A DNA stretch of 64,000 nucleotides from a bacterium (GCA_030539495.1 JAUNRX010000002.1:32740-96739), one strand, 5' to 3'; shown: positions 43,505 to 52,934, numbered from the stretch's first letter. A program made the numbers and translations. Notes: generated by a model from the letters alone, not told the origin.

Positions 43505-45016
43505 CTATTTTATTTCATTTATCTTTGTTTCACAGCTGTTAAATATGTAACTCAAATGTGTTTGTTCCAACTTTGAAGTTACCAGACTAACAGCAACTAA
43601 AACTAAGTTAGGAAGTACAATTGCACCTGCACTCACTGTTGTAATCATAGCACTATTAATTCCATATTTCAACAGTCCGAAGCCCATGATGGCGATGGCC
43701 GAAAAAATGGATGCATATACTCCCTTTCTGGTTGCCTTCTTCCAGTACAGGCCGATTAGATATGGTGCCAACAGCACTCCGGCAACAACGCCCCAGCTAA
43801 GTGCATTCAAGTTAAGAATTGGACTGTCACCAATGGCTAAGAGGTAGGCTGCTATAATAAATAATAGACAGCATACCCGAAGTAAGATCATGGTCTGCTT
43901 CTCTGTAATCTTCTCTTTCCGAATTGGCTTAATTAAATCCATAACAAATGTTGTGCTGGATGCCAGTACGATACTAGATAATGTGGACATGGATGCCGCC
44001 AATATAACAACCAATAATAAAGCAAGTAAAATCTTAGGCAGCGTGTTATTTAAGATATTCGGCACAATCTGATCAAATGTGATCGTTGTCAGTACCCCAT
44101 TTACAAGAATGGCCGGCTTACCGCCGTTGCTTGATATTAAAAGTCTGCTAAACCCACCCATGGTATATGCGCCTGTGGTAATAATAATTGCAAAGATTGT
44201 CGAAACTACTTTTGCTACGGGAATCGATTTTTCGTTCTTAATCGTGTAAAAACGACTTACCATCTGAGGAAGCCCCCAGGTGCCAAGACTAGTCATAATT
44301 ACAAGAGACAGTAATGGAACAAAGGTGTCTTTGGTGAATGGCTTAATCAGATCCGGATTAATTGCCTTCAGGCTCTGTACTCCATTTACAACACCGCCCA
44401 CATTGGGATCCTTCAGTATATAGATAATTAATAATCCTACCCCTACAATCATAATACAGCCTTGAATAAAGTCTGCGATTGAAGCCGCTAAAAATCCTCC
44501 TGCCAATAGATAAACAGCCGTAACCACGGTCATAAACAACATAATATAATTCTCGTTAATATGAAATGTAATCTCAAATAAGGCGCCAAGTCCTTTATAC
44601 ACGCTTGCAGCATAAGGAACTAGGAAAATAAAGATGATAAATGCCGTTATGTATCGTAATTTGGAGTCTTTATAACGTGTACCCAAAAACTGAGGCATCG
44701 TAGCAGAATTTAACCGTCTTGTCATCTCTCTTGTGCGTTTTCCAAGCACCTTCCAAGCCAGATAGGTTCCTAAAAAGGAATTTCCAATAACAACCCAGAA
44801 TGCTGCCATTCCATAAGTCCAACCATTCTTTCCTGCATGCCCAACCAAGATTACGGCTGAAAAATATGCAGTTCCATAGGAGAAGGCAGACATCCATGAT
44901 GGAATTTGTCGTCCACCCAATGCATAATCATCCACCGTTTTGATCTTTTTCTTCGAGTACAAGGTAACACCAATCATAACAACCAGATAAATAACCAGAC
45001 TTAAGATATACTCCAT
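43505..45016 (-). CDS. Sodium:solute symporter (SSS family)
   Basis: 503-aa membrane transporter with about 13 helices. Family features are the N-terminal VDDYALGGRQIPSWMSAFSYGTAYFSA, the GSFLGTY-like core GNSFLGTYLAWKVLGKRTREM and the SASMSTLSSIVLASSTTFVMDL segment that contributes Na+ ligands. The substrate is unknown, but co-transcription with iorAB-paaK suggests uptake of an aromatic acid or amino acid. The sodium gradient could come from the decarboxylase complex at 1-4526. GGAG precedes the ATG at 45016. Confidence 0.92.
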   Translation of the reverse strand: MEYILSLVIYLVVMIGVTLYSKKKIKTVDDYALGGRQIPSWMSAFSYGTAYFSAVILVGHAGKNGWTYGMAAFWVVIGNSFLGTYLAWKVLGKRTREMTRRLNSATMPQFLGTRYKDSKLRYITAFIIFIFLVPYAASVYKGLGALFEITFHINENYIMLFMTVVTAVYLLAGGFLAASIADFIQGCIMIVGVGLLIIYILKDPNVGGVVNGVQSLKAINPDLIKPFTKDTFVPLLSLVIMTSLGTWGLPQMVSRFYTIKNEKSIPVAKVVSTIFAIIITTGAYTMGGFSRLLISSNGGKPAILVNGVLTTITFDQIVPNILNNTLPKILLALLLVVILAASMSTLSSIVLASSTTFVMDLIKPIRKEKITEKQTMILLRVCCLLFIIAAYLLAIGDSPILNLNALSWGVVAGVLLAPYLIGLYWKKATRKGVYASIFSAIAIMGFGLLKYGINSAMITTVSAGAIVLPNLVLVAVSLVTSKLEQTHLSYIFNSCETKINEIK

Positions 45017-45063
45017 CCATACACTCCGTTCCTATTTAATATTTGTGCAATATGTTTTCACAC

Positions 45064-45084
45064 TTAAACGCATTAATGCTTTAA
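45064..45084. promoter_or_regulatory. 21-bp near-perfect palindrome at the symporter operon start site
   Basis: The core GCATTAATGC (45070-45079) is perfect, flanked by TTAAA on one side and TTTAA on the other. It covers the predicted transcription start of the symporter-ior operon, as a repressor operator would. Confidence 0.5.
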
Positions 45085-45092
45085 TATGTTAA

Positions 45093-45121
45093 ATTATACT
45101 AAAAATAAAACTAACTGTCAA
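45093..45121 (-). promoter_or_regulatory. Consensus sigma-A promoter of the symporter-ior-paaK operon
   Basis: On the minus strand TTGACA (45121-45116), 17-base spacer, TATAAT (45098-45093): an exact match to consensus. Confidence 0.85.
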
Positions 45122-45139
45122 TATTATTGCATGTACTAT

Positions 45140-45168
45140 TTGACTTTCTAAAATAAAACGTATAGAAT
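45140..45168 (+). promoter_or_regulatory. Promoter of the DAHP synthase gene
   Basis: TTGACT (45140-45145), 17-base spacer, TAGAAT (45163-45168). It sits back-to-back with the symporter promoter. A leader hairpin AATACAGG/CCTGTATT follows at about 45190-45211. Confidence 0.7.
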
Positions 45169-45236
45169 ACATACTAACTATACATAAGAAATACAGGCTT
45201 TTCCTGTATTACCACACGCAGAAAGGGAGAATACAT

Positions 45237-46265
45237 ATGAGTTTCCATTATATTAAAGAAGTAATGTCTCCTGCTGAATTAAGAGAAAAATATCCATTAA
45301 CAGCAGACCTAAAGGCAATAAAAGAAAGACGTGATAGCGATATTAAGAAAATTTTTACCGGTGAAAGTGATAAATTCCTTGTAATTATTGGTCCATGTTC
45401 TGCGGACAATGAAGATGCGGTTGTCGATTATGTAAATCGACTTGCGAAGGTACAAGAAAAGGTTGATGATCGTTTGATCCTTGTTCCTAGAATTTATACA
45501 AATAAGCCAAGAACCACAGGCGAAGGCTATAAGGGAATCGTACACCAGCCAGATCCAGAAGGTAAGCCGGATTTATCCGAAGGCCTGATCGCTATGAGAA
45601 AGATGCATATCCGTGCAATTAAAGAATCCCATCTTACTGCTGCTGACGAAATGCTTTATCCTGAAAACTGGCCATATGTAGAAGATATCTTATCCTACGT
45701 AGCAATCGGTGCCCGTTCTGTAGAAGATCAGCAACATCGTCTGACTGTCAGCGGTTTTGATGTACCTGCCGGCATGAAGAATCCAACCAGTGGTGATATG
45801 TCCGTAATGCTGAATTCCTGCGTTGCAGCACAAGGTAAACATACCTTCCTATATCGTGGTTCTGAAGTAAAGACAGATGGAAATCCGCTTGCTCATACCA
45901 TCTTACGCGGTGCAACAAACAAACATGGTCAAAACATTTCCAACTACCACTATGAAGACCTATTATTACTTCTTAACCTATATAAAGAGCGCGATCTTGC
46001 CAATCCTGCGGCCATTGTAGATGCAAACCATGCAAACTCCAGTAAATGCTACTATGAACAGCCAAGAATTGTAAAAGAAATATTACATAACCGTACTGTA
46101 AATCCAGAAATCGAAAAATTGGTAAAAGGCGTTATGATTGAAAGCTATATCGAAGAAGGAAATCAATCCATTCATGAAAAGACCTATGGAAAATCCATTA
46201 CCGATGCTTGTATTGGTTGGGACACGACAGAACGTCTAATCTATGAAATCGCAGAACGCGCATAA
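45237..46265 (+). CDS. 3-deoxy-7-phosphoheptulonate (DAHP) synthase, class I
   Basis: 342-aa AroF/AroG/AroH-type enzyme. It condenses phosphoenolpyruvate with erythrose 4-phosphate to begin aromatic amino acid synthesis in the cytosol. Motifs are VIIGPCSADN, RIYTNKPRTTGEGYKG, AIGARSVEDQQHR, the metal/substrate region FLYRGSEVKTDGNP and the His in VDANHANSSKCY. GGGAG precedes the ATG at 45237. Its promoter is back-to-back with that of the arylpyruvate operon, placing synthesis and breakdown of aromatics under adjacent control. Confidence 0.95.
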   Translation: MSFHYIKEVMSPAELREKYPLTADLKAIKERRDSDIKKIFTGESDKFLVIIGPCSADNEDAVVDYVNRLAKVQEKVDDRLILVPRIYTNKPRTTGEGYKGIVHQPDPEGKPDLSEGLIAMRKMHIRAIKESHLTAADEMLYPENWPYVEDILSYVAIGARSVEDQQHRLTVSGFDVPAGMKNPTSGDMSVMLNSCVAAQGKHTFLYRGSEVKTDGNPLAHTILRGATNKHGQNISNYHYEDLLLLLNLYKERDLANPAAIVDANHANSSKCYYEQPRIVKEILHNRTVNPEIEKLVKGVMIESYIEEGNQSIHEKTYGKSITDACIGWDTTERLIYEIAERA

Positions 46266-46275
46266 TCTATACAAC

Positions 46276-46320
46276 AAAAAGCCGGACGACATATCCTTAT
46301 AGGATAGTTATCCGGCTTTT
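46276..46320. terminator. Bidirectional intrinsic terminator
   Basis: AAAAAGCCGGA pairs with TCCGGCTTTT, with an inner ATCCT/AGGAT stem. It lies between the convergent DAHP synthase and recombinase-like genes. Confidence 0.9.
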
Positions 46321-46322
46321 CT

Positions 46323-47204
46323 TTATGCCCTTGGATGGGCTTTCATATATTCATCTCGAATTCTTGTATCCTTGCTATTGGCATAGATATACGCCATAGA
46401 ACTGTTGCTGTATCCAAGCATATCTCCAACCGATGTTACATTTGCCCCATTGGCAATTAAATGGACAGCAAAGGAATTGCGAAGGGACTGAGGTGTTACA
46501 TTCTCGATCCCATTCTCCGTCGCATAACGTTTGATAATCTTCCAAAATCCCTGTCTAGTAAGAGGATCGCCGCTACGGTTTACAAATAGGTATTCATGCT
46601 CTTTTTCTCCCATAAGTTCCTCTCTGGAAGAAAATAAATATTGTTCCAATGCTAACTTGGCATTTTCTCCAAATGGAATGACACGATTTTTCTTCACTCC
46701 AACACAAGTCAGGATATTATACTGCATATTGATATCATGGATCGTCAGCTGAATTATTTCTGAAGACTTAATTCCAGTTGCATATAGGATCTCAAACATT
46801 GCCTTATCCCTCTTTCCAATCCAAGTCTCTTCATTGGGGGCGCTTAATAATGCTTCCACTTCATCAACAGATAAATTGACTGGCGCCTTCTTTACCACTT
46901 TTGGTGATTTGATACGCTCCGTTGGATCCTCTTCAATGAAACGTTTCTTGATCAGATACAAAAAGAATGCCTTGATCGTAACTAAATTACGTGCGACCGT
47001 AGCACTCTTTAAATTCTTTTCTAGAAAAAGTACATAGGAAGTAAGAAAAGTCTCTGTCACCTGATCAAATGCCGTAACATTATGTTCTGACAAATAGATA
47101 CGAAACTTCTCCAAGTCCTGACTATAAGAGAGAATTGTATTCTCCGATGCTTCCTTCACATTCTTTAAATAATCTATAAACTCTACTATCGTTTGCTCTA
47201 CCAT
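46323..47204 (-). CDS. XerD-like tyrosine recombinase with altered catalytic residues
   Basis: 293 aa with an N-terminal SAM-like DNA-binding domain (about 1-85) and a C-terminal catalytic-fold domain. Measured against XerD, the first catalytic Arg (TGLR) is Lys146 (TGIK), the His of HxxR is Gln239 (PQSLR), and the His of LGH is Tyr265 (LGY). Arg242 and the nucleophile Tyr274 (AYIYA) remain. The position next to spoIIM and nudF matches the xerD locus of Bacillus, so it is probably the resident xerD-like gene, but strand exchange activity is doubtful. ATG 47204 has AGGAGA about 5 bases upstream. Confidence 0.85.
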   Translation of the reverse strand: MVEQTIVEFIDYLKNVKEASENTILSYSQDLEKFRIYLSEHNVTAFDQVTETFLTSYVLFLEKNLKSATVARNLVTIKAFFLYLIKKRFIEEDPTERIKSPKVVKKAPVNLSVDEVEALLSAPNEETWIGKRDKAMFEILYATGIKSSEIIQLTIHDINMQYNILTCVGVKKNRVIPFGENAKLALEQYLFSSREELMGEKEHEYLFVNRSGDPLTRQGFWKIIKRYATENGIENVTPQSLRNSFAVHLIANGANVTSVGDMLGYSNSSMAYIYANSKDTRIRDEYMKAHPRA

Positions 47205-47242
47205 TTTCTCTCCTACCACTGTAAAATTAGCGAATGCTGTCT

Positions 47243-47845
47243 TTATGACATTAATTTTAGCATAATCATATGTAATAAGCTAGTATTGACATATCCCTCA
47301 AGCAAACTAATCAATACAATCATAAGCAATAAAAAAAGGAGATTTGGCACATAAGGTCTAATATGGAACCTCTCACATGCCCCCCTGCCAATTAACTTGC
47401 TATTAATCTCATACCCCTTTAAGTATGCCCAGATAAGCAGAGGAAGATAAATAAGACATTGTGGCGATATATAGCAGATAAAGAACAGGATGCCCTTCAA
47501 TCCATAGCGCATAGCCGCCGTAGAAAGGATAAATCCCATGGTAAATCCTTTATAGCTGCAATGAATAAATATAACTGGCTTTCCAAGAATAGTAGTACTT
47601 AATAAAATCAGCAATCCGAATTCCTTTATATAATCAACAAATGCCATTTGAGTAATCATAAATTTATCCATATCCATGGTTTCAAATGTCTTGATAAAAC
47701 TATCATTAAATAAAAACAACCGATCCATATAAAAGTCTTTGAATACATTAGCAAATACCGTTCCTAGACCAACCCCAAAGAGCAAGCAGATAAGCAGTAT
47801 TTGTCGAACTCCTAATTTACTAGTATAAATAGATAGCTTTTTCAC
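47243..47845 (-). CDS. spoIIM: Stage II sporulation protein M
   Basis: 200-aa membrane protein with five to six helices, a component of the DMP complex (SpoIID-M-P) that drives peptidoglycan remodelling during engulfment. Family-type segments are LLFGVGLGTVFANVF near residue 20, an outer loop, and ISPQCLIYLPLLIWAYLKGYEI. The start is GTG 47845 with GGAGG 7 bases upstream. An inverted repeat (CTAGGATT/AATCCTAG at 47857-47864 and 47908-47915) abuts this site. The order nudF-spoIIM-xerD is like that in Bacillus. Confidence 0.88.
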   Translation of the reverse strand: MKKLSIYTSKLGVRQILLICLLFGVGLGTVFANVFKDFYMDRLFLFNDSFIKTFETMDMDKFMITQMAFVDYIKEFGLLILLSTTILGKPVIFIHCSYKGFTMGFILSTAAMRYGLKGILFFICYISPQCLIYLPLLIWAYLKGYEINSKLIGRGACERFHIRPYVPNLLFLLLMIVLISLLEGYVNTSLLHMIMLKLMS

Positions 47846-47933
47846 AAAACTCCCTCCTAGGATTACTCTCGGCTTGCGTTAATTCGCTTATGATATACCT
47901 ATGAAGAAATCCTAGAAAACATGTGTAAAACCT

Positions 47934-48482
47934 TTATAAACCCATCTTTGTTTTATATGCAAGAATGGCACTAATCGTCTTAGCATCCTCGATTTTTCCT
48001 GTTAAAATCATATCGACTAAGCTATCGAGGGAATGTCTCTCAATATTTAAATATTCATCCTCATCCAAATGCTGATGACTCTTTTCTAGTTCCATAGAAC
48101 AATAAATTCCAATCTTCTCATTGCAAAATGCGACTGTTGTATATAGGTCTAATAAATGAAAAACGTTTTTAGCCTTGTAGCCAATTTCCTCTTCACATTC
48201 ACGGATTGCTGCCGTTTCACGATCCTCTCCAGCATTTAAAGCTCCTGCTGGGATCTCTAGGGTATATTTTTCAATGGCATTACGATACTGGCGTACCATA
48301 ATGATATTGCCATTTTCATCTACTGGAACAATTGCTGCTGCCCCTTTATGTGCGATAAAATCCCATTTTGCTGTCTTTTGATCAGGTAATTGCATTGTAT
48401 CAGAATAGAAATCTACAATTACACCTTTATGCTCTAATTTTCTATCAATTCTTTTAATTTCTTCTACTTTCATATCATTCAT
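47934..48482 (-). CDS. nudF: NUDIX hydrolase (ADP-ribose pyrophosphatase type)
   Basis: 182 aa. The Nudix box is complete: GALNAGEDRETAAIRECEEEIG read across residues of the GX5EX7REUXEEXGU pattern, with REC-EEE as the core. The N-terminal strand region (GVIVDFYSDTMQLPDQKTAKWDFI) and VRQYR are typical of ADP-sugar pyrophosphatases. It hydrolyses ADP-ribose to AMP and ribose 5-phosphate in relatives. AAAGGTGA precedes ATG 48482 by about 8 bases. It heads the nudF-spoIIM-xerD group. Confidence 0.9.
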   Translation of the reverse strand: MNDMKVEEIKRIDRKLEHKGVIVDFYSDTMQLPDQKTAKWDFIAHKGAAAIVPVDENGNIIMVRQYRNAIEKYTLEIPAGALNAGEDRETAAIRECEEEIGYKAKNVFHLLDLYTTVAFCNEKIGIYCSMELEKSHQHLDEDEYLNIERHSLDSLVDMILTGKIEDAKTISAILAYKTKMGL

Positions 48483-48559
48483 TATGTATTCACCTTTCCT
48501 TATTCTGTTATTTTTTCCCTTTTTGTATTATACTTCTTCACTTAATAAAAGTAAACACG

Positions 48560-48597
48560 AAAGGAGGCAGGTTTCTTTTCAAAACCAGCCTCCTTTT
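48560..48597. terminator. Intrinsic terminator after the 105-aa ORF
   Basis: AAGGAGGC.GGTTT pairs with AAACC.GCCTCCTT. T-runs are moderate on both sides. Confidence 0.75.
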
Positions 48598-48607
48598 GTT
48601 ATATGTA

Positions 48608-48925
48608 CTATCGTAAAACGGTTGCATTTATTCCATCAATCGCATTTGGTGTAAGCATTACATCGCCCTCAACCTTTGATCTTGAATTAATAAACATATC
48701 TTCAAATGATGGAATTGCTTTCTTTGTCTTTAGGTAGATCACTTGATCTCCTTCTGTTCTTACGTATTCATGTTTTTCTAACTTTTCTACTAATCTATCA
48801 AATTCATTCTGACCACCAATAACGCCTTGTCGAAGAAGTTCTGACATAAGCTTAGCCTTTTGCATTGTTCCTCCATTGCTAGCTAAAAAAGTGGTAATAA
48901 ACTGCTGTCTTTCGCTTGATTTCAT
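48608..48925 (-). CDS. Conserved-looking small protein, possible winged helix (105 aa)
   Basis: Helical N-terminal half (SSERQQFITTFLASNGG, then KAKLMSELLRQGVIGGQNEF) and a strand pair (HEYVRTEGDQVIYLKT) resemble a winged-helix fold. The C-terminal quarter is polar and perhaps disordered. No family recognised. A strong AGGAGG site lies 8 bases before ATG 48925, and it has its own terminator, so it is a genuine single-gene unit. It could be a DNA-binding protein, though no partner gene is indicated. Confidence 0.8.
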   Translation of the reverse strand: MKSSERQQFITTFLASNGGTMQKAKLMSELLRQGVIGGQNEFDRLVEKLEKHEYVRTEGDQVIYLKTKKAIPSFEDMFINSRSKVEGDVMLTPNAIDGINATVLR

Positions 48926-49059
48926 ATATAGTCCTCCTTATTTGCGACTGATAGGTACATAATACGGGATATTATGCTATAAATCAAGGCTTCTAATGGT
49001 ATTCTAATAATTAAAGCAGTTTAATAATATGTACTATGGTAAAACCAACAGATTTGCAT

Positions 49060-49105
49060 AAAAAAAAGCCCATAACCAAATGAATTTCTTCACCTGGTTA
49101 CAGGC
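49060..49105 (-). terminator. Intrinsic terminator of rny
   Basis: Minus-strand stem GCC.GTAACCA / TGGTTAT.GGC followed by seven or more T, just after the stop at 49128. Confidence 0.85.
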
Positions 49106-49127
49106 ATTTAAAAAATCTACTTAAATA

Positions 49128-50693
49128 CTATTTAGCGTAATCTATACATCTAGATTCGCGAATAACGTTAACTTTAATTTGTCCTGGATATTCCAATTCA
49201 GCTTCGATTTGTTTAGATACATCTCTAGCTAATAAAACCATATCGTCATCAGAGATTTGTTCTGGTACTACCATAACTCTAACTTCTCTACCTGCTTGAA
49301 TTGCGAAAGACTTGTCTACCCCTTTAAAGCTTGTAGTTATATCTTCTAATTGTTTTAATCTGTTTGTATATGTTTCTAACGTTTCTCTTCTGGCACCTGG
49401 TCTCGCAGCTGAAATTGTATCAGCAGCTTGTACGATGCAAGCGATTAATGATTCAGGTTCTACATCACCATGATGAGATTCCACTGCATTTATAACGATT
49501 GGTGACTCTTTATATTTTCTACATAAATCAACACCAATTTGAATATGAGATCCTTCCATATCATGATCTACAGACTTACCGATATCATGTAATAATCCGG
49601 CACGTTTTGCCATGCGGATATCAACACCGATTTCTCCAGCAAGTAAACCAGATAAATGAGCAACTTCAATTGAGTGTTTCAAAGCATTTTGACCATAACT
49701 TGTTCTGAATTTCATTCGTCCAAGTAGCTTAACAAGCTCTGGATGAATTCCGTGAACACCAACTTCAAGAGTTGCTGCTTCACCTTCTTCACGTATCATT
49801 ACTTCAACTTCTTTTTGCGCTTTTTCAACCATCTCTTCTATTCTAGCTGGATGAATTCTTCCATCCACGATTAGCTTCTCTAATGCAATACGAGCAACTT
49901 CTCTACGAATAGGATCAAATCCTGATAAAATTACTGCTTCTGGAGTATCATCAATAATTAAGTCTACACCAGTAAGAGTTTCTAATGTACGAATGTTTCG
50001 ACCTTCACGACCAATAATACGACCTTTCATTTCATCATTTGGTAGCTGAACAACAGAAATTGTAGTTTCTGCAACATGGTCAGCTGCACATCTTTGAATT
50101 GCTGTAACAACATAATCTTTTGCTTTTTTGTCTGCTTCTTCTTTTGCTCTGTTCTCAAGTTCTTTTACTAACTTTGCAGTTTCATGTTTTACTTCATCTT
50201 CAACAGTTTTTAAAAGATAATCTTTTGCTTGTTCGGAGGTAAGTCCAGAAATCTTTTCTAGTTCATGTAATTGCTTTTCATGAAGACTTTCTACTTCGGT
50301 TCTGAGTCGTTCTAACTCAGCTTCCTTAATAGCTAGTTTAGATTCTTTCTTTTCAAGTGCTTCAGTTTTTCTATCTAAAGTTTCTTCTTTAGTTAGAACC
50401 CTTTTTTCATAGCGTTGGAGCTCGGCTCTGCGTTCCTTAGTTTCTTTCTCAAGCTCATTCTTTGTCTTTAATGACTCTTCTTTCGCTTCGAGTAAAGCTT
50501 CCCTTTTCTTAGTTTCAGCTGTTTTCAATGCTTCATCTATGATTTCTCTTGATTTCTCTTCTGCGCTGCCGATTTTTGCTTCCACAATCTTTTTGCGGTG
50601 TGCAATCGCTAACGTCCAAGAAACAAAAGCGGTAAGGATCACGAGTACCAAGGCCACTACTAGAAATATTGGAAATGATATATTCTCTGGCAC
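49128..50693 (-). CDS. rny: Ribonuclease Y
   Basis: 521-aa membrane-anchored endoribonuclease that starts mRNA decay. An N-terminal transmembrane helix (about 6-26) is followed by a long charged coiled coil (about 30-200), a KH RNA-binding domain (about 210-275, [15 protein letters not shown]) and an HD phosphodiesterase domain with [11 protein letters not shown] and [17 protein letters not shown]. The start is GTG 50693 with GGAGG 7 bases upstream. It is transcribed from its own promoter at 50742-50770. Confidence 0.96.
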   Translation of the reverse strand: MPENISFPIFLVVALVLVILTAFVSWTLAIAHRKKIVEAKIGSAEEKSREIIDEALKTAETKKREALLEAKEESLKTKNELEKETKERRAELQRYEKRVLTKEETLDRKTEALEKKESKLAIKEAELERLRTEVESLHEKQLHELEKISGLTSEQAKDYLLKTVEDEVKHETAKLVKELENRAKEEADKKAKDYVVTAIQRCAADHVAETTISVVQLPNDEMKGRIIGREGRNIRTLETLTGVDLIIDDTPEAVILSGFDPIRREVARIALEKLIVDGRIHPARIEEMVEKAQKEVEVMIREEGEAATLEVGVHGIHPELVKLLGRMKFRTSYGQNALKHSIEVAHLSGLLAGEIGVDIRMAKRAGLLHDIGKSVDHDMEGSHIQIGVDLCRKYKESPIVINAVESHHGDVEPESLIACIVQAADTISAARPGARRETLETYTNRLKQLEDITTSFKGVDKSFAIQAGREVRVMVVPEQISDDDMVLLARDVSKQIEAELEYPGQIKVNVIRESRCIDYAK

Positions 50694-50741
50694 AGGAGCA
50701 CCTCCTTATTTAGTTTTCATTGTACAAAATACAACAATAAA

Positions 50742-50770
50742 ATTTTATACTGAATTTACTAGTATGTCAA
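50742..50770 (-). promoter_or_regulatory. Promoter of rny
   Basis: On the minus strand TTGACA (50770-50765), 17-base spacer, TAAAAT (50747-50742), about 50 bp before the start codon. Confidence 0.75.
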
Positions 50771-51102
50771 GTCTACGTAATTTATTTTTATGCAAAATGT
50801 CATTGCACAACTAAAAATTATATTTCCAAATAGCAATATTTGTAGTTTTTTGTCATTTATATATATTATAAAAACACCCACATTATACATTATACACAAA
50901 TTTATCCATCTTATTATATACATTCTTACATATAAAATCTCAAACACATATAAAATATAAAGTTTCTTTGAGTGTTTTTACTAAAATATTTTAATAATAG
51001 TTAGTAAATATAATAAGCATATGCAATTATATGCACAATTGAAACTTTTTACCCAACATACTACTAATGAAAGACTATTCTTCCATCTCTTTCTTCCTTT
51101 TT
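50771..51102. other. AT-rich intergenic region without recognised features
   Basis: 332 bp between the rny promoter and the recX stop codon. It is very AT-rich, with TATA-type runs and no clear terminator. A hydrophobic minus-strand ORF here lacks a ribosome binding site and overlaps the rny promoter, so I see no gene. Confidence 0.6.
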
Positions 51103-51726
51103 TTAAAATTCTTCATCAAAATTTTCTTCTAATTCTCGGAAGGCAGTTTTCACTTTTTCATAAGAAAATCCTTTTCTACAAATGGATGCAATTAGCTTCT
51201 GCTTTTTATCATCTTCCAGACATTCTAAATTATTTACTTTTTTACGAATCTGTTTTTTAATTGCCTCAGTTTCATCCTCATACTTGAATTCTTCATCCAT
51301 ACAGTAGGAAATTGTCTCTCGGTCAATGCCTTTGGAGCTAAGATCAAACTCAATCGCCCTCTTACTCTTTGAATGTTTCTTCGTACGAATATAATTGGAG
51401 GCATAACGTTCATCATCAATATAACCGTAGCTCATTACATAGTCTACTGCCACATTGACTGCATCATCACTAAAATTACTCTTTTTAAGCTTCGTTCTAA
51501 GCTCTTGTTCGGTTTTATCAGATCTCTTTAGTAAGTCCATAGCCTTAAGCTTTGCACGCTTATTTAAGGCGGCTATAAGCTCCTCATAATCGCTTGGATC
51601 TACTTCGTTCCCTTCGGATAAATGGAACTTACGTACCTCGCTATTGTATAAAAATAATGAACTTCCGCTATCAAGCGTAATCTTCTTCTTTTTCTTATCA
51701 ATTACTTCTATCGCAGTTACAACCAT
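51103..51726 (-). CDS. recX: RecA regulator RecX
   Basis: 207-aa RecX family protein that binds RecA filaments and limits recombinase activity. It has an N-terminal beta region and three-helix repeats with typical motifs: AMDLLKRSDKTEQELRTKL, YVMSYGYIDDERYASNYI and RKGFSYEKVKTAFREL. It lies immediately downstream of recA, separated by an intrinsic terminator that probably lowers its expression relative to recA. The ribosome binding site before ATG 51726 is weak (AAGGA, about 13 bases). Confidence 0.92.
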   Translation of the reverse strand: MVVTAIEVIDKKKKKITLDSGSSLFLYNSEVRKFHLSEGNEVDPSDYEELIAALNKRAKLKAMDLLKRSDKTEQELRTKLKKSNFSDDAVNVAVDYVMSYGYIDDERYASNYIRTKKHSKSKRAIEFDLSSKGIDRETISYCMDEEFKYEDETEAIKKQIRKKVNNLECLEDDKKQKLIASICRKGFSYEKVKTAFRELEENFDEEF

Positions 51727-51755
51727 ATGCTTTTTTATTTTCCTTCCTATTCACT

Positions 51756-51797
51756 AAAAAAGATGTTATACAATGTCTTACTTTGCATAACATCTTT
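51756..51797 (-). terminator. Terminator between recA and recX
   Basis: Minus-strand stem AAGATGTTAT / ATAACATCTT with six T, inside the recA-recX gap. Partial readthrough would feed recX. Confidence 0.8.
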
Positions 51798-51816
51798 CCT
51801 TTATAGTCAAACACGA

Positions 51817-52905
51817 TTATTTGTTTTCTTGTTTAACATCCTTTTGTGGTTTTGCTTCTTTAGCATCTTTAGTGTCTTTCTTATCTGTTGCTTCTTCTTC
51901 TCCGGCACCATCTAAGTTAAACTTCTTACGAACCTTTTGTTCTACCTCTCTAAATACCGCTGGATTTTCTTTTAGGTATTGTTTTGCATTTTCACGTCCT
52001 TGACCGATTTTAACGTCATTATATGCATACCATGCACCACTCTTGATAATGATATCTTCTGAAGCAGCAAGATCTAATACATCGCCTTCTCTGGAGATAC
52101 CTTGACCGAACATAATATCAAATTCTGCTTCCTTGAATGGAGGCGCAATCTTATTCTTAACAACTTTGATACGTGTTCTGTTACCAATGATTTCACCAGC
52201 TTGTTTTAAAGCTTCAATTCTCCTAACGTCTAAACGAATAGAGGAATAGAATTTAAGTGCTCTACCACCAGTTGTTGTTTCAGGACTACCGAACATAACA
52301 CCAACTTTTTCACGTAACTGGTTAATGAAGATTACGATACAGTTTGATTTACTGATAACAGCTGTTAACTTTCTTAGTGCTTGAGACATAAGTCTTGCTT
52401 GAAGACCTACGTGGCTATCACCCATGTCGCCATCGATTTCAGCTTTTGGTACTAAGGCTGCAACGGAATCGACGATTACGATGTCAACGGCGCCAGAACG
52501 AACCATCGTCTCAGTAATTTCTAATGCTTGTTCTCCATTATCCGGTTGTGAAATATATAAATCATCGATATCAACACCGATTGTTTTTGCATATGCAGGA
52601 TCTAAGGCATGTTCTGCATCAATAAAGCCTGCAATACCGCCTCTTTTTTGAACTTCTGCAACCATGTGAAGTGCAACAGTAGTCTTACCACTTGATTCAG
52701 GACCGTATACTTCTACGATTCTTCCTCTTGGTACACCACCAAGTCCAAGAGCAATATCAAGGCTGATGGATCCAGTTGGAATTGTCTCTACATTCATATG
52801 GGCATCTGTATCCCCTAATTTCATTACAGAACCTTTACCATATTGTTTTTCTATCTGAGCCAATGCGGATTCTAGAGCTTTTAATTTATTTTGATCTTTT
52901 ACCAT
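51817..52905 (-). CDS. recA: Recombinase A
   Basis: 362-aa RecA. Walker A is GPESSGKTT (about 66-74), followed by the Walker B region [14 protein letters not shown] and the L2 loop [22 protein letters not shown]. The C-terminal tail is acidic/lysine-rich and ends ...KQENK. It promotes homologous recombination and LexA cleavage. GGAGAG precedes ATG 52905 by about 8 bases. A LexA box and promoter upstream show SOS control. Confidence 0.97.
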   Translation of the reverse strand: MVKDQNKLKALESALAQIEKQYGKGSVMKLGDTDAHMNVETIPTGSISLDIALGLGGVPRGRIVEVYGPESSGKTTVALHMVAEVQKRGGIAGFIDAEHALDPAYAKTIGVDIDDLYISQPDNGEQALEITETMVRSGAVDIVIVDSVAALVPKAEIDGDMGDSHVGLQARLMSQALRKLTAVISKSNCIVIFINQLREKVGVMFGSPETTTGGRALKFYSSIRLDVRRIEALKQAGEIIGNRTRIKVVKNKIAPPFKEAEFDIMFGQGISREGDVLDLAASEDIIIKSGAWYAYNDVKIGQGRENAKQYLKENPAVFREVEQKVRKKFNLDGAGEEEATDKKDTKDAKEAKPQKDVKQENK

Positions 52906-52934
52906 TTGGTTACTCTCCTTCTTACAATCATTAT

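Noticed and set aside
46323-47204. Integrase of a mobile element
   Set aside because: The neighbours are spoIIM and nudF in an order like the Bacillus xerD locus, with no attachment site, cargo or other mobile genes.
50759-50947. Minus-strand hydrophobic ORF of 62 codons upstream of rny
   Set aside because: It has no ribosome binding site, AT-driven composition, and overlaps the rny promoter.
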